Assembly: GCA_013540605.1 (NCBI GenBank)
Contig: JABVCK010000017.1
Span: 1-64,000, forward strand
Source of the DNA: Bacillota bacterium
GTDB lineage: Bacteria; Bacillota; Clostridia; Ch29
Direction: 5' to 3'
DNA: 64,000 nt
Positions 55,765-64,000 of this stretch are shown here, one piece after another. Below the pieces are notes generated by a model. That model was not told the DNA's origin. It saw nothing but the letters and a program-made list of their open reading frames with translations, and ran no database searches. A program made the position numbers and the translations under genes. How positions within the stretch are numbered: the stretch's first letter is position 1; each line of letters starts with the position of its first letter.

Positions 55765-58700
55765 TTAGCAAATAACAATATACTGAAATGTTACAGGGCC
55801 ATAACTATCTTCAAAATCATATGCTCCGTGAGTATATCCAATCACCTTAAAACGTCCATTTACAATATCTATTGTATCTAACTGTAAAATAAGCTCTACT
55901 AGAAAAAGGGACGATTGAAATTCTACAACAGAAAGAGCTACTGAAAAATCCTTACCTTTAAACCGATCTGGCAGTTGTACCCAACAAGGATAACGTGTAT
56001 CGAATTCTCCAACATATGTTGTGGCAATCCCATATAATCGATCATGTAAATACTCTTTTGAGTATTGAGACTTATTAATGCCCACTTGCAAATATGTTAC
56101 AGGGTTTGATTCAAATACAATATCATCAAAATAGGTTGTGGCCGAGGTTGATGATGCTGTATAATTTAATTCAATTCTGTGCAATCCTGGGCCAAAAGTG
56201 TCGGAACAAACCCATTGTACCCATGTTCCTGTCGGAGTTACGCTTGCACTATAAGTTTTATCATCTATCATTACCCCGATGCTTCGTGTATATGATTCTG
56301 GCCGGTATAGCCATAGAGATATATTAGATTGCTTGGTAATTTCAAATTCCTTGGTTGCAGATCTATTGCCACTATCAGAGAAATATAGCGAATAACTCCC
56401 GCTATGGGCATATGATGTCGAGACAACGCCACTCCAGCCATTAAGATTCCCGCCCTCAAAGGTATCCTGATTGGGCACGCCGGTCGGTATCTCTTTGTAT
56501 ATTCTTTCAGCGAAATATCGAGTCATACCCTCTGAAGTAATTTCCGTATAATCTCCAGTTATGCTATGTTTGGCGATCATCCCGAATTTACGGATCGTTT
56601 GTTTCAAGGTATTGTCGAAATCCAGTTTTAGGGTAGTGTATTCATCCGGGCCGATAGAAAGACCGGTATTGTAGTTAGCCTGGATTTCCTCGGCTGATCT
56701 GGCGATATTAGAAATTCTAATTTGTGATATGGGAGAATTACCGTATCTTCCCGAATCATTAGGATGATAACCCACAGCGAGAACCCCGGCAACAGTAGGT
56801 ATCCTATCTATTGCTAAATCTGCTTCATCTTCTTTTACTCCGTTAATATATAAAGAGAATTTGACCCCCGCCTTCCAGGTTGCTGCAATATAATAGCTAT
56901 TTCCAGTTACAAAATCTGTTGTCGATTGAACCGCACTATAAAATCCCCCCGCCCACTGAGAACTATTATTACTTAGAGCAAAATTTATTTTAGTAGTTCC
57001 AGACCCTCTAAATAACTGCAATTCATTTGTATTCATTGCAGTTGAATGACCAATGACCCTATTCCAGTTTCCAGCGAGAAATCCAGCCGTTGGAGTAAAA
57101 ATACATTCGATAGTCCCTTCGCTAAAACTCAAAATGTTGGTTGGATCAATAGCGAATGTTTCTAGGGCTCTTGTGCCATCATGGGGTGATGTGGCAAAGG
57201 CTTTTTGTTCAAACTGTACCATGTCAAAAACATAATCAACAACATAGCCTACATTCACGTATAAATAAACACTTGCGTTACCAGTAGCCGGTGCTACACC
57301 TGTTACTGAGTATTGCTTGTATTTCCCAACTGGAACAAAATAACTACTAGTCTGAGTCCAACCAGGCCATAGTATTATTAGGGAAACATCTGCCGTGCCA
57401 CTAATATTTTCAATCATGGCAGATAGAGTATACGTTAATCCAGATGTTACAGGGATATTTTGTTGATAAATTCTGTTATGGTCTGCCTCTTCTCCCGTAG
57501 TATGTATTCTACCACGCCAATCCCCGTTCCAGCCTGCTACATTTTCGATTGCTCCAGCAGCAGTTAAAATCCATCCTGTTGATCCAGACTCAAAGCTCGG
57601 ATTTGTAACCAAATTCGTCGTTCCTTCTTCCACCAGCAGTCCCTTGGTTACTTGGTAGACCGCAAAATCCAATACCCTAAATGCTGTTGCTGAGTAGTTC
57701 CATAGACCTGCCATCCCACCAGATATTGAAGAATCACTAACGCTCAATAGCTTTACATCATCAATAACTACTTCTAGTAAATTACCTTTACACGCAAATT
57801 CTATCTTCTTTGATGTTCCTCTTGTCCAGGCAATATCTATACTACCTAGTAAAGTAAATGTCCCTGCAACACGTTTGGAAACCGCAATATTCGATGGCAT
57901 CAGGCCATCATCGTCAGATAATGCAACTAAATAGTAATTCTTATCATCCTGATAGTTTAAAACAACCCCTCCGCATCCAGCCTGATCAGAATGAATTACA
58001 ATGCTGGAGTTTTTTGTAAGCAGGTCTTTCTTAATAAGTATAGCATTCGTTCCATGGGTACCACTTAAGACCCCATTGGCTATAGCCCACGTCGCTTGGG
58101 TATCTCCGCATGAAGTATATTTGTCCAAATTATCAGTATCAAAAGTATCTTGCCACACCGGAGCCGGGAAACGGGCGTACTCATACCTCGGCTGATCCGC
58201 AGCGTATAGGTTCCCCAGGCTGTCATATGCCGTTGATTCTCTGTCAAAGGTGCCTACTTCTGATTGCAGAGTTTCAAAATTCCCAAACATCCCCGTCCGG
58301 TCGCCATCACGATTGAACACTTCTACCCCGTGTCCTGTCATCTTCGTATACCCATCTTCCGCTGTCAGGGCGTACAGGTCGGCCACCTCAATCTTGTTCG
58401 CCTTAACATTGGCAATCTTAGCATCAGTTACGGCAAGCTCATCTATATGAGCCTCTTTTATGGCCGCATCAGCAATAAACAAAGATCCGATAAACTCCCT
58501 AGCCGTGGGCGCGTTCCATACCAGGTCATGCAGGCCGCCATTGTTGACCCCGATGTAAAACTGTCCATCGCTCAGCTCCGGCGTTGTAGCGCTGCTTAAA
58601 TATGTGCTGCCGCCGGCCCAATAGATATATTTGGCGCTGGCATTGCCGGCGGTTATGGTGTACTCTATCCCGTTGTAATACAACTTGTGCTGGTTCCAGG

Positions 58701-60015
58701 AAACAGACCCGGCCGCCGGCGTGTTGTCGGTCCATACGTCTCCCAACAGGATCACCGTCTTGGTATTGAGCTTGGTCGCGTCCACCGCCGCTTGCGCCAG
58801 GGCATCCTTAGTCACGCTTTCATCGACCAATTTATAGCCAGTGATTTGATTCCTGGAAGTTTTGATATCCTTGACAAACTGCGCCACCGCCTGGGTGTCT
58901 GCCATTTGCGCCTCGATCTTTTTCAGCGGGTCTCCGACTTCGAGTTCGCACTGCCACGGCTGAAAAACATTATATCTGTACCGCAGAATCCGGGCGGTAT
59001 CGTTAATGTTTGCCTCTTCGTCAATCAAATCGACAATATGTCCAATGTCGTAATCCTCGTGCTGAAAACCGCTCTGCAGCCTCCTATCAACCTGCGTAAC
59101 AGTATAATTATGCCGTGGCCGGCACACCCCTTCTAAATACTTAATCGCGGCATCCTTTAGTTCCTGCGGGTCGGCAATATCCTGATTAACCCAAATCTCC
59201 GTTAAAACCTTATCAGTATAACTGTTGTTGGTCAGATAAATAACGCCGCCATTGACCGACCCAATATCCAGGTCGTCCTTGCCGAATGGGTACAATTTGG
59301 TCACGATGTTGTAATCGCTAGTACGAGTAATGTTTTTCAAGTTCTTAGCATACCGCACCTGATATCCGGTATATATTGCCCAGGCGGTTTCGTCCCGCAG
59401 GGAAACAGTCTTGTTGACCGAATCCCAAACCAGATACCCGCCCCACGTTTCCTGGATCTGCTGAATATTGGCCAGAATAGACTCTTTTTCCGTCTCCAGG
59501 TCATGAATGCCAGTAACATCGACCGTGCCAACAGTCCAGCCAGTCCCCTGTAGCACCGCATACAAGGCGTGGGCGGCGGAGCCAACCTCATAGATATAGC
59601 CGGGAGAAAGATTGGTACCGCCAGATACGATTATCACGGCCAAGGCTGGGGGATCTGGCATTTGCGGATCATTGGAAACCCCGGAATCAACATAATCCTT
59701 CCCCAACTCTATCCATGACTCGTGGGCCGTCACTACTCCCCAAACCTTTTTCCCTTCCCGCGTCACGCTGATGGCGTCTGGATTGAGAATGATAAATTCT
59801 TTGCCGCTGGCATAAATGTAGTAGTTATCAGTCAGGTATTGCCACTTCTCCGAAGTAGCTGGCAGGGCAAAAGTAAGTGTACATTCCCCATTCAGTTCGT
59901 TCTCAATCCAGCAATCTTTCAGGCCATCAACTTCAGGGGATAGCAGAGCGGCCGGTGCACTGGCCGCTGTCTTGATTTCGATATATTCAGGAACGGTTAA
60001 TGGCACACTTATCAC
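55765..60015 (-). CDS. Tail-tip/adhesin protein with lectin-like domains
   Basis: A 1416-residue protein. The first 380 residues follow the Siphovirus ReqiPepy6 Gp37-like/Tal baseplate protein (KEFIILNPDAISVTREGKKV; NYTVTQVDRRLQSGFQHEDY). Then a helical linker (IADAAIKEAHIDELAVTDAK). Several beta-sandwich modules follow: a DUF1080-like one at 620-790, a carbohydrate-binding one with NLVTNPSFESGSTGW, a LamG at about 965-1090, and another jelly roll near 1170-1290. It attaches the tail tip to the host surface and is probably receptor-binding. Start GTG 60015 or 60006. Confidence 0.8.
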   Translation of the reverse strand: MISVPLTVPEYIEIKTAASAPAALLSPEVDGLKDCWIENELNGECTLTFALPATSEKWQYLTDNYYIYASGKEFIILNPDAISVTREGKKVWGVVTAHESWIELGKDYVDSGVSNDPQMPDPPALAVIIVSGGTNLSPGYIYEVGSAAHALYAVLQGTGWTVGTVDVTGIHDLETEKESILANIQQIQETWGGYLVWDSVNKTVSLRDETAWAIYTGYQVRYAKNLKNITRTSDYNIVTKLYPFGKDDLDIGSVNGGVIYLTNNSYTDKVLTEIWVNQDIADPQELKDAAIKYLEGVCRPRHNYTVTQVDRRLQSGFQHEDYDIGHIVDLIDEEANINDTARILRYRYNVFQPWQCELEVGDPLKKIEAQMADTQAVAQFVKDIKTSRNQITGYKLVDESVTKDALAQAAVDATKLNTKTVILLGDVWTDNTPAAGSVSWNQHKLYYNGIEYTITAGNASAKYIYWAGGSTYLSSATTPELSDGQFYIGVNNGGLHDLVWNAPTAREFIGSLFIADAAIKEAHIDELAVTDAKIANVKANKIEVADLYALTAEDGYTKMTGHGVEVFNRDGDRTGMFGNFETLQSEVGTFDRESTAYDSLGNLYAADQPRYEYARFPAPVWQDTFDTDNLDKYTSCGDTQATWAIANGVLSGTHGTNAILIKKDLLTKNSSIVIHSDQAGCGGVVLNYQDDKNYYLVALSDDDGLMPSNIAVSKRVAGTFTLLGSIDIAWTRGTSKKIEFACKGNLLEVVIDDVKLLSVSDSSISGGMAGLWNYSATAFRVLDFAVYQVTKGLLVEEGTTNLVTNPSFESGSTGWILTAAGAIENVAGWNGDWRGRIHTTGEEADHNRIYQQNIPVTSGLTYTLSAMIENISGTADVSLIILWPGWTQTSSYFVPVGKYKQYSVTGVAPATGNASVYLYVNVGYVVDYVFDMVQFEQKAFATSPHDGTRALETFAIDPTNILSFSEGTIECIFTPTAGFLAGNWNRVIGHSTAMNTNELQLFRGSGTTKINFALSNNSSQWAGGFYSAVQSTTDFVTGNSYYIAATWKAGVKFSLYINGVKEDEADLAIDRIPTVAGVLAVGYHPNDSGRYGNSPISQIRISNIARSAEEIQANYNTGLSIGPDEYTTLKLDFDNTLKQTIRKFGMIAKHSITGDYTEITSEGMTRYFAERIYKEIPTGVPNQDTFEGGNLNGWSGVVSTSYAHSGSYSLYFSDSGNRSATKEFEITKQSNISLWLYRPESYTRSIGVMIDDKTYSASVTPTGTWVQWVCSDTFGPGLHRIELNYTASSTSATTYFDDIVFESNPVTYLQVGINKSQYSKEYLHDRLYGIATTYVGEFDTRYPCWVQLPDRFKGKDFSVALSVVEFQSSLFLVELILQLDTIDIVNGRFKVIGYTHGAYDFEDSYGPVTFQYIVIC

Positions 60016-60082
60016 CTTCTTGTTGTTTCAGGATAAATCAAGTAAAATTTATACAAATAAATTTTTTGAAGGGGGTTATTTT

Positions 60083-60292
60083 ATGCCTGGTCAATGGTCG
60101 AGCAGTATCCATAATCACGCTAAATTCTGGATACTTAGAGAAAACGACACTTCCAATAATTATGTCCTCATGAAAAAGCCCGCAAATTTCCCTGGTAATG
60201 GGCAAGCCTTAGAATATTTCGCCGCTACATCACAGGAAGATGCATCTACAAAAGGGTTGGAACTAGCGAAAAAACACGGGTTAATATCTTGA
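60083..60292 (+). CDS. Small plus-strand gene inside the tail module
   Basis: ATG 60083 with AAGGGGG upstream; 69 residues (KFWILRENDTSNNYVLMKKP; TSQEDASTKGLELAKKHG). It runs opposite to its neighbours between the adhesin and Dit genes. Compact basic domain, no family recognised, probably a moron. Confidence 0.5.
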   Translation: MPGQWSSSIHNHAKFWILRENDTSNNYVLMKKPANFPGNGQALEYFAATSQEDASTKGLELAKKHGLIS

Positions 60293-60324
60293 CTTAGAAC
60301 TGGTTTTTGTATTTATAAAATTAA

Positions 60325-61035
60325 TTAAATCCATCTCGAATACCAAGTCAAAGTTGTGATGCCGGCTGCCGCAGCAGTCACGGCATTATTACCTGGTTGA
60401 AGCGTGGGAAATACCCTATTATAGGTGCCTAAAGCGTTTGTTTCCCCGATTTTAACTGTCAATTTCTCAGTGTCAATGGTCAATGTCTGGCCAGCCTCAA
60501 CCGTCCCGGTATAGGCCATTGTATAGTTGGCCACCACCACGCTGGGGTTAGTCACAGGCCCGGCAACTGTCAGCAGAAAAGGAGTTTCTGCATTGCCGCC
60601 ATTAGCAGCCGTTCCAGTCCCGATTAAAGAAGTTGTCGTCGCGCTCATAATAAACGGGTTTGTCATCTTAAATGGAATGGTAAATTCAATCCAGGAAGCA
60701 TTGCGCGTTACCTCGATAGTACCAGAGCATTTGACAAAATAGACCTTGCCCGGGTCGTCGGCAAATGTCAGTGTTGACACGCCGGCGGCAGGATTAAGAT
60801 AACTGGCTATTTCCCTTATCTTAGCCGGCTGCTGGCTGGCCAAAATCTCCAAAACACAATGCAATTCCAGAACTCTTGCCTTAAATTCGGACCCAAAATC
60901 AATCTCCCCGTCAAGGCCAGGGATTTCCTCTGTGTATTCCCTGACCCCGGGGAGAAGTTCGTAACGGCTATCCCCAGCAACAAGAACGCCAATGGGCTGT
61001 AAAACTCCGTTTGCGTCAACCAAAAACGTGCTCAT
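60325..61035 (-). CDS. Distal tail protein (Dit)
   Basis: A 236-residue protein directly after the tape measure. The beta-rich N-terminus includes YTEEIPGLDGEIDFGSEFKA, and the galectin-like C-terminal domain starts GTAANGGNAETPFLLTVAGP, both as in Dit-type (phage tail family) proteins. It forms the hub at the tail tip to which the adhesin binds. Four-base overlap with the tape measure gene. Confidence 0.8.
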   Translation of the reverse strand: MSTFLVDANGVLQPIGVLVAGDSRYELLPGVREYTEEIPGLDGEIDFGSEFKARVLELHCVLEILASQQPAKIREIASYLNPAAGVSTLTFADDPGKVYFVKCSGTIEVTRNASWIEFTIPFKMTNPFIMSATTTSLIGTGTAANGGNAETPFLLTVAGPVTNPSVVVANYTMAYTGTVEAGQTLTIDTEKLTVKIGETNALGTYNRVFPTLQPGNNAVTAAAAGITTLTWYSRWI

Positions 61036-64000
61036 GCCCGGCTCACCCCCTTGGCCACCGACAGGCTCCTAACAGCTCTGCCCATCTTCCGGGCAAATAT
61101 ATCCATATCGGCCTCATCTTCAAAACCAACATTCTCAGCATTAAATAAAGTGCCAATAGAGACATTACCACCTACTGCCGCCAGTTTATTAACTATCCGG
61201 TCAGCCAGGGTTTCAAAAAAGCTAAAGCCAGGCATAGACGTACCTGCGCCTGAAATGGCGGGGGCGACGGCCTTGGTCATATACTGGATGGATTTACTGA
61301 TATCCTCGGGCAAAACCATCTCCTGCCGCTTAAGGATCGACAATTCCTCGTCCGGCGCCAAGAAGCCATTGTGGGCCACCGGGATACTTCCGGCAATGCC
61401 GCCCTTATGGTATGCCCTCGCTCCGTTCGGCCAGTACCATATACCTGTATCGTCATCGTAGGTTAGACCAATACTTTTACCTAGCGCCCGATTTTCCTTC
61501 TCTAAGTCCTTCCGTTCTTCGGTAGAAGCATCCCACCAGGCTTTGCTATTTTTCTTCATCTGCCTGATTATTGCGTCTGGATTCCTGGTATCACTTGAAA
61601 TACTACCAAGCCGGGCCACATCCTCCATGATAGTACTAATTGGGTCCCCCGCCTCCCAGCCTTCAATTATCTGCTGGGTCAGATTGTAAAACTCTTCATA
61701 ATATTTTGGTTCATAAACGGACAACAAAGATAGGTTATCGGACAATCCGGCGTCAATGGCCTCTTTCAGTATTGCATACTCATCTTCGACGGCCTTTTTT
61801 TTATCCTTGGCCCCATCCTGAATTACGTCAATTTCATCCTCTTTTTCTTTGACCTGTTCATCAATCAGATCATCATTCAGTTTCTTTTGCCAGTCGAGAT
61901 TTTCTTGGGCGATCTCCTCGTTAATTCGCTTGATTTCTTCCTGATGTTCCCGACCGGTTCTGAGCTCGTGATATTGGCGTTCTTCCTGCAAGTCGGCAAT
62001 TTTTTGATTATGCTTTTGTAGTTCGTCTTCCTCTTCCGCATCAGACTTTTGCCCTTCCAGAGCGTCAATTTCAGCCTGGATAGCCTTAACCCTAGCGTCG
62101 GCCTCTTCTTCGATGGCCGTAATCCGCTTATCCTTGGCCTCCTCAATCCTGCCCAGTTCCTGGTCGATTAGGTCTTTGTATTTTTTCTGCAGTTCCTCGG
62201 TAGATTTGCCGACTTCTTTCTGCTGAAGTTCAAGCTGCCACCATTCCTCCTGAAGATCCCCAACCTGTGTCCGGCAGTTCTCAATCTCCTGCGTTAAATT
62301 GTCGTAAGCGTCCTTGCCCTCCTCAGTCGATGTATTAAGCGACGCCTGTCTGGTTTCTAACTGAGTTATCGCCTCCCGCAGCGCATCGGCCTCCTGGCTG
62401 ATACCCTCCTGCTTTTCTTCGTACAAAGCAATAAGGTGGATCTGCTCCTCCATGCCGTTCTGCAGATCTTCCATCGTGGCCCCTTCCCTGGAATAATACT
62501 CAATCCTGGCTTGGGTCAGATTTATGCCCCGCTGAACGCCCTCATTCAAATACCCCTGAGCGGTCGATAGAGCCAAGGTGTCTTTAATGAAATCAGAAGT
62601 TATTTCGCTCAGTTTTTTGCTTTTGTCTCCGCCCCCGGTTGAACCGCCACTGGTTTGATTAGTAGCAGCAGGTATAGTCACTTCCGGTCGGTTAATACCT
62701 AAATCCAATGCTCCACCAGCAACCATTTCCGAATATTTATTTACCTCAGCATTAACCTTTTCCAGTTCTTTATTTAATTCAGCTATCCGATTTTGATCCC
62801 TGAATCCTCCCACCCAGGCCCCTATGCGGCTTGCCTCCTCCGGGGCGATCTCCTTAGCCATTTCTGCAGCAATTTGCTTTTCAATATTTAGTTTCCGGGC
62901 AACAGCGTCGCCCAAACTTTCAGAGGCAGCGGCCACTTTTGATTGCTTGGCCAAATCTATATATTCTCGTAGTTTGTCATTATTCAAGGCAATAGCATTT
63001 CCCTGAGCATCCCAGGCTAAGGTAAGCTCCGGCATGATCTCTGCAATAGAATTCATGACTTCAGTTAGTTGTTTGTTCAATTCGGCGTATTCCGCAGTTC
63101 CAACATTTGTATTTGATATTTTAGCGTTTATCTCTTCGTATTGCTGGCTTAATGGTTCAAGGGACTTGTATGCTTCTTCCGCCTGCTGCGCCTGGGCATT
63201 CATATGACGATTGAAAGCAATCAGCCCGGTGACTGCCGTGGTCAACGCGAGGCCCCATGGACCGCCAAAAAGTCTGAGTCCTGCTGCGCCAACATTTCTC
63301 AAGACTGTTACTAATAGCGTCCCGGCGCTGGCCAAACTCCTTATAGCGGCGCCGCTGGCCGCTATCGGCACGACCCAGCCTGTCAGCAGTTTGGCGCCCC
63401 CGGCCAGGCCAGCCATGCCAAGCAATGATCTAATGATTTTTAAAGCGGCTGCTACTTCCACAAAAGTAATAAGTAACCGTTTAGAACTATCATCCAAATC
63501 ATTGAACGCCTCAATCGCTTCTCTTGTGCCCTTTACCAATCCGGTCAGGTCATTTAATAAGCCGGCTTCCCCAATCTCCACCGCTAATTCCTGGGCGGCT
63601 GCTTTTAAAGCATTGTACTGCTTTTCCAGCGTCTCCATAGTCCGTTCGTTTTCACGCATGGAGTATCCGGAGGCGTCCATCATATTATTGAGCACGCCCT
63701 GGGAATTGGTGAGACGCTCGATCATGCCAATGAAATAATTCCGCCGGTAAACGCCGGCGGCCGACTGAGCAATATCCCTCTGCTGCAGGTCATTCCATTT
63801 GTCCTGGATGCCGATGGCGTTAGCCAACTCTTCACTGTATAAACCGGCTTCATCAGCCGCCGCAACGAACGCATCCTGGATTTCTTTTGATAGGGCAGGC
63901 CATTTGGCGGCGATATCCTGGAATATAAGCATGACATTGCGGAACTGGGTCTTGGCCGCATCCGCAAAAACTTGAATACCGAGGCCCTCAAGCGCATTAA
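61032..64000 (-). CDS. Tail tape measure protein, TP901 type (5' end outside window)
   Basis: The frame is open across the window edge, so at least 989 residues are seen. The start is out of view. Near the edge, EGLGIQVF and RNVMLIFQDIAAKWPALSKE are the TP901 core signature, and AAGVYRRNYFIGMIERL follows. Hydrophobic helices at about residues 160-235, long coiled coils (about 600-760) and a C-terminal domain with RAYHKGGIAGSIPVAHNGFL complete it. It sets tail length and may be delivered with DNA. The tail chaperones that should lie before it are at the opposite end of the window. Confidence 0.9.
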   Translation of the reverse strand, partial: NALEGLGIQVFADAAKTQFRNVMLIFQDIAAKWPALSKEIQDAFVAAADEAGLYSEELANAIGIQDKWNDLQQRDIAQSAAGVYRRNYFIGMIERLTNSQGVLNNMMDASGYSMRENERTMETLEKQYNALKAAAQELAVEIGEAGLLNDLTGLVKGTREAIEAFNDLDDSSKRLLITFVEVAAALKIIRSLLGMAGLAGGAKLLTGWVVPIAASGAAIRSLASAGTLLVTVLRNVGAAGLRLFGGPWGLALTTAVTGLIAFNRHMNAQAQQAEEAYKSLEPLSQQYEEINAKISNTNVGTAEYAELNKQLTEVMNSIAEIMPELTLAWDAQGNAIALNNDKLREYIDLAKQSKVAAASESLGDAVARKLNIEKQIAAEMAKEIAPEEASRIGAWVGGFRDQNRIAELNKELEKVNAEVNKYSEMVAGGALDLGINRPEVTIPAATNQTSGGSTGGGDKSKKLSEITSDFIKDTLALSTAQGYLNEGVQRGINLTQARIEYYSREGATMEDLQNGMEEQIHLIALYEEKQEGISQEADALREAITQLETRQASLNTSTEEGKDAYDNLTQEIENCRTQVGDLQEEWWQLELQQKEVGKSTEELQKKYKDLIDQELGRIEEAKDKRITAIEEEADARVKAIQAEIDALEGQKSDAEEEDELQKHNQKIADLQEERQYHELRTGREHQEEIKRINEEIAQENLDWQKKLNDDLIDEQVKEKEDEIDVIQDGAKDKKKAVEDEYAILKEAIDAGLSDNLSLLSVYEPKYYEEFYNLTQQIIEGWEAGDPISTIMEDVARLGSISSDTRNPDAIIRQMKKNSKAWWDASTEERKDLEKENRALGKSIGLTYDDDTGIWYWPNGARAYHKGGIAGSIPVAHNGFLAPDEELSILKRQEMVLPEDISKSIQYMTKAVAPAISGAGTSMPGFSFFETLADRIVNKLAAVGGNVSIGTLFNAENVGFEDEADMDIFARKMGRAVRSLSVAKGVSRA

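Overview
The window is almost wall to wall tailed-phage (siphovirus-type) sequence, either a prophage or a linearised phage genome. I see no recognisable host housekeeping gene, rRNA or tRNA at either edge. Strong AGGAGG-type ribosome binding sites, TTGACA/TATAAT promoters and low-GC hairpins with T-runs point to a Firmicutes (Bacillota) host. Lytic enzymes ending in S-layer-homology-like modules are compatible with a host that displays SLH proteins, for example one of the Negativicutes, but this is inference only.

Layout. Nearly all genes lie on the minus strand and are read from high to low coordinates. The morphogenesis module runs from terminase small subunit (22.4-23.0 kb) through terminase large subunit (16.1-17.9), portal (10.8-12.2), prohead protease/scaffold (7.7-9.1), capsid cement (7.3-7.7), major capsid (6.1-7.3), head-tail joining proteins (4.1-6.1) and major tail protein (3.3-4.1) to the tail chaperones (2.6-3.2). 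Its continuation is at the other end of the window: tape measure (61.0 kb to beyond 64.0), distal tail protein, a 1416-residue tail/adhesin protein, then the lysis genes (53.2-55.1). This split suggests a circularly permuted or circular source. Between the two halves are replication, recombination and small early genes (30-49 kb: DnaB, a replication-initiation protein, RecT, an SbcC-like ATPase, RusA, a PP-loop reductase), a degraded immunity and toxin-antitoxin region (48-53 kb), and a plus-strand accessory island (23.0-29.1 kb).

The plus-strand island is the most unusual part. It has a close match to the hammerhead ribozyme core in the 5' leader of a perfectly duplicated small gene. It also has a DUF1874/AcrIII-1-type ring nuclease preceded by a zinc ribbon, and a single reading frame in which an AcrVA2-like anti-Cas12a domain is joined to a tyrosine recombinase catalytic domain. 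With the nearby excisionase-like gene this looks like a combined integration and anti-CRISPR module.

Homing-type genes have entered the late module at four points. Three of them (two HNH genes and one HTH gene) are each preceded by a GC-rich branched stem element placed just after the stop codon of the upstream phage gene. Four duplications (24 bp units, 385 bp, about 96 bp and about 510-600 bp) and a series of frameshifted genes (metallo-hydrolase, repeat protein, antirepressor, HTH gene, integrase/PIN remnants) are confined to 23-50 kb, while the structural genes are intact. This could be prophage decay, phase variation or residual sequence error.
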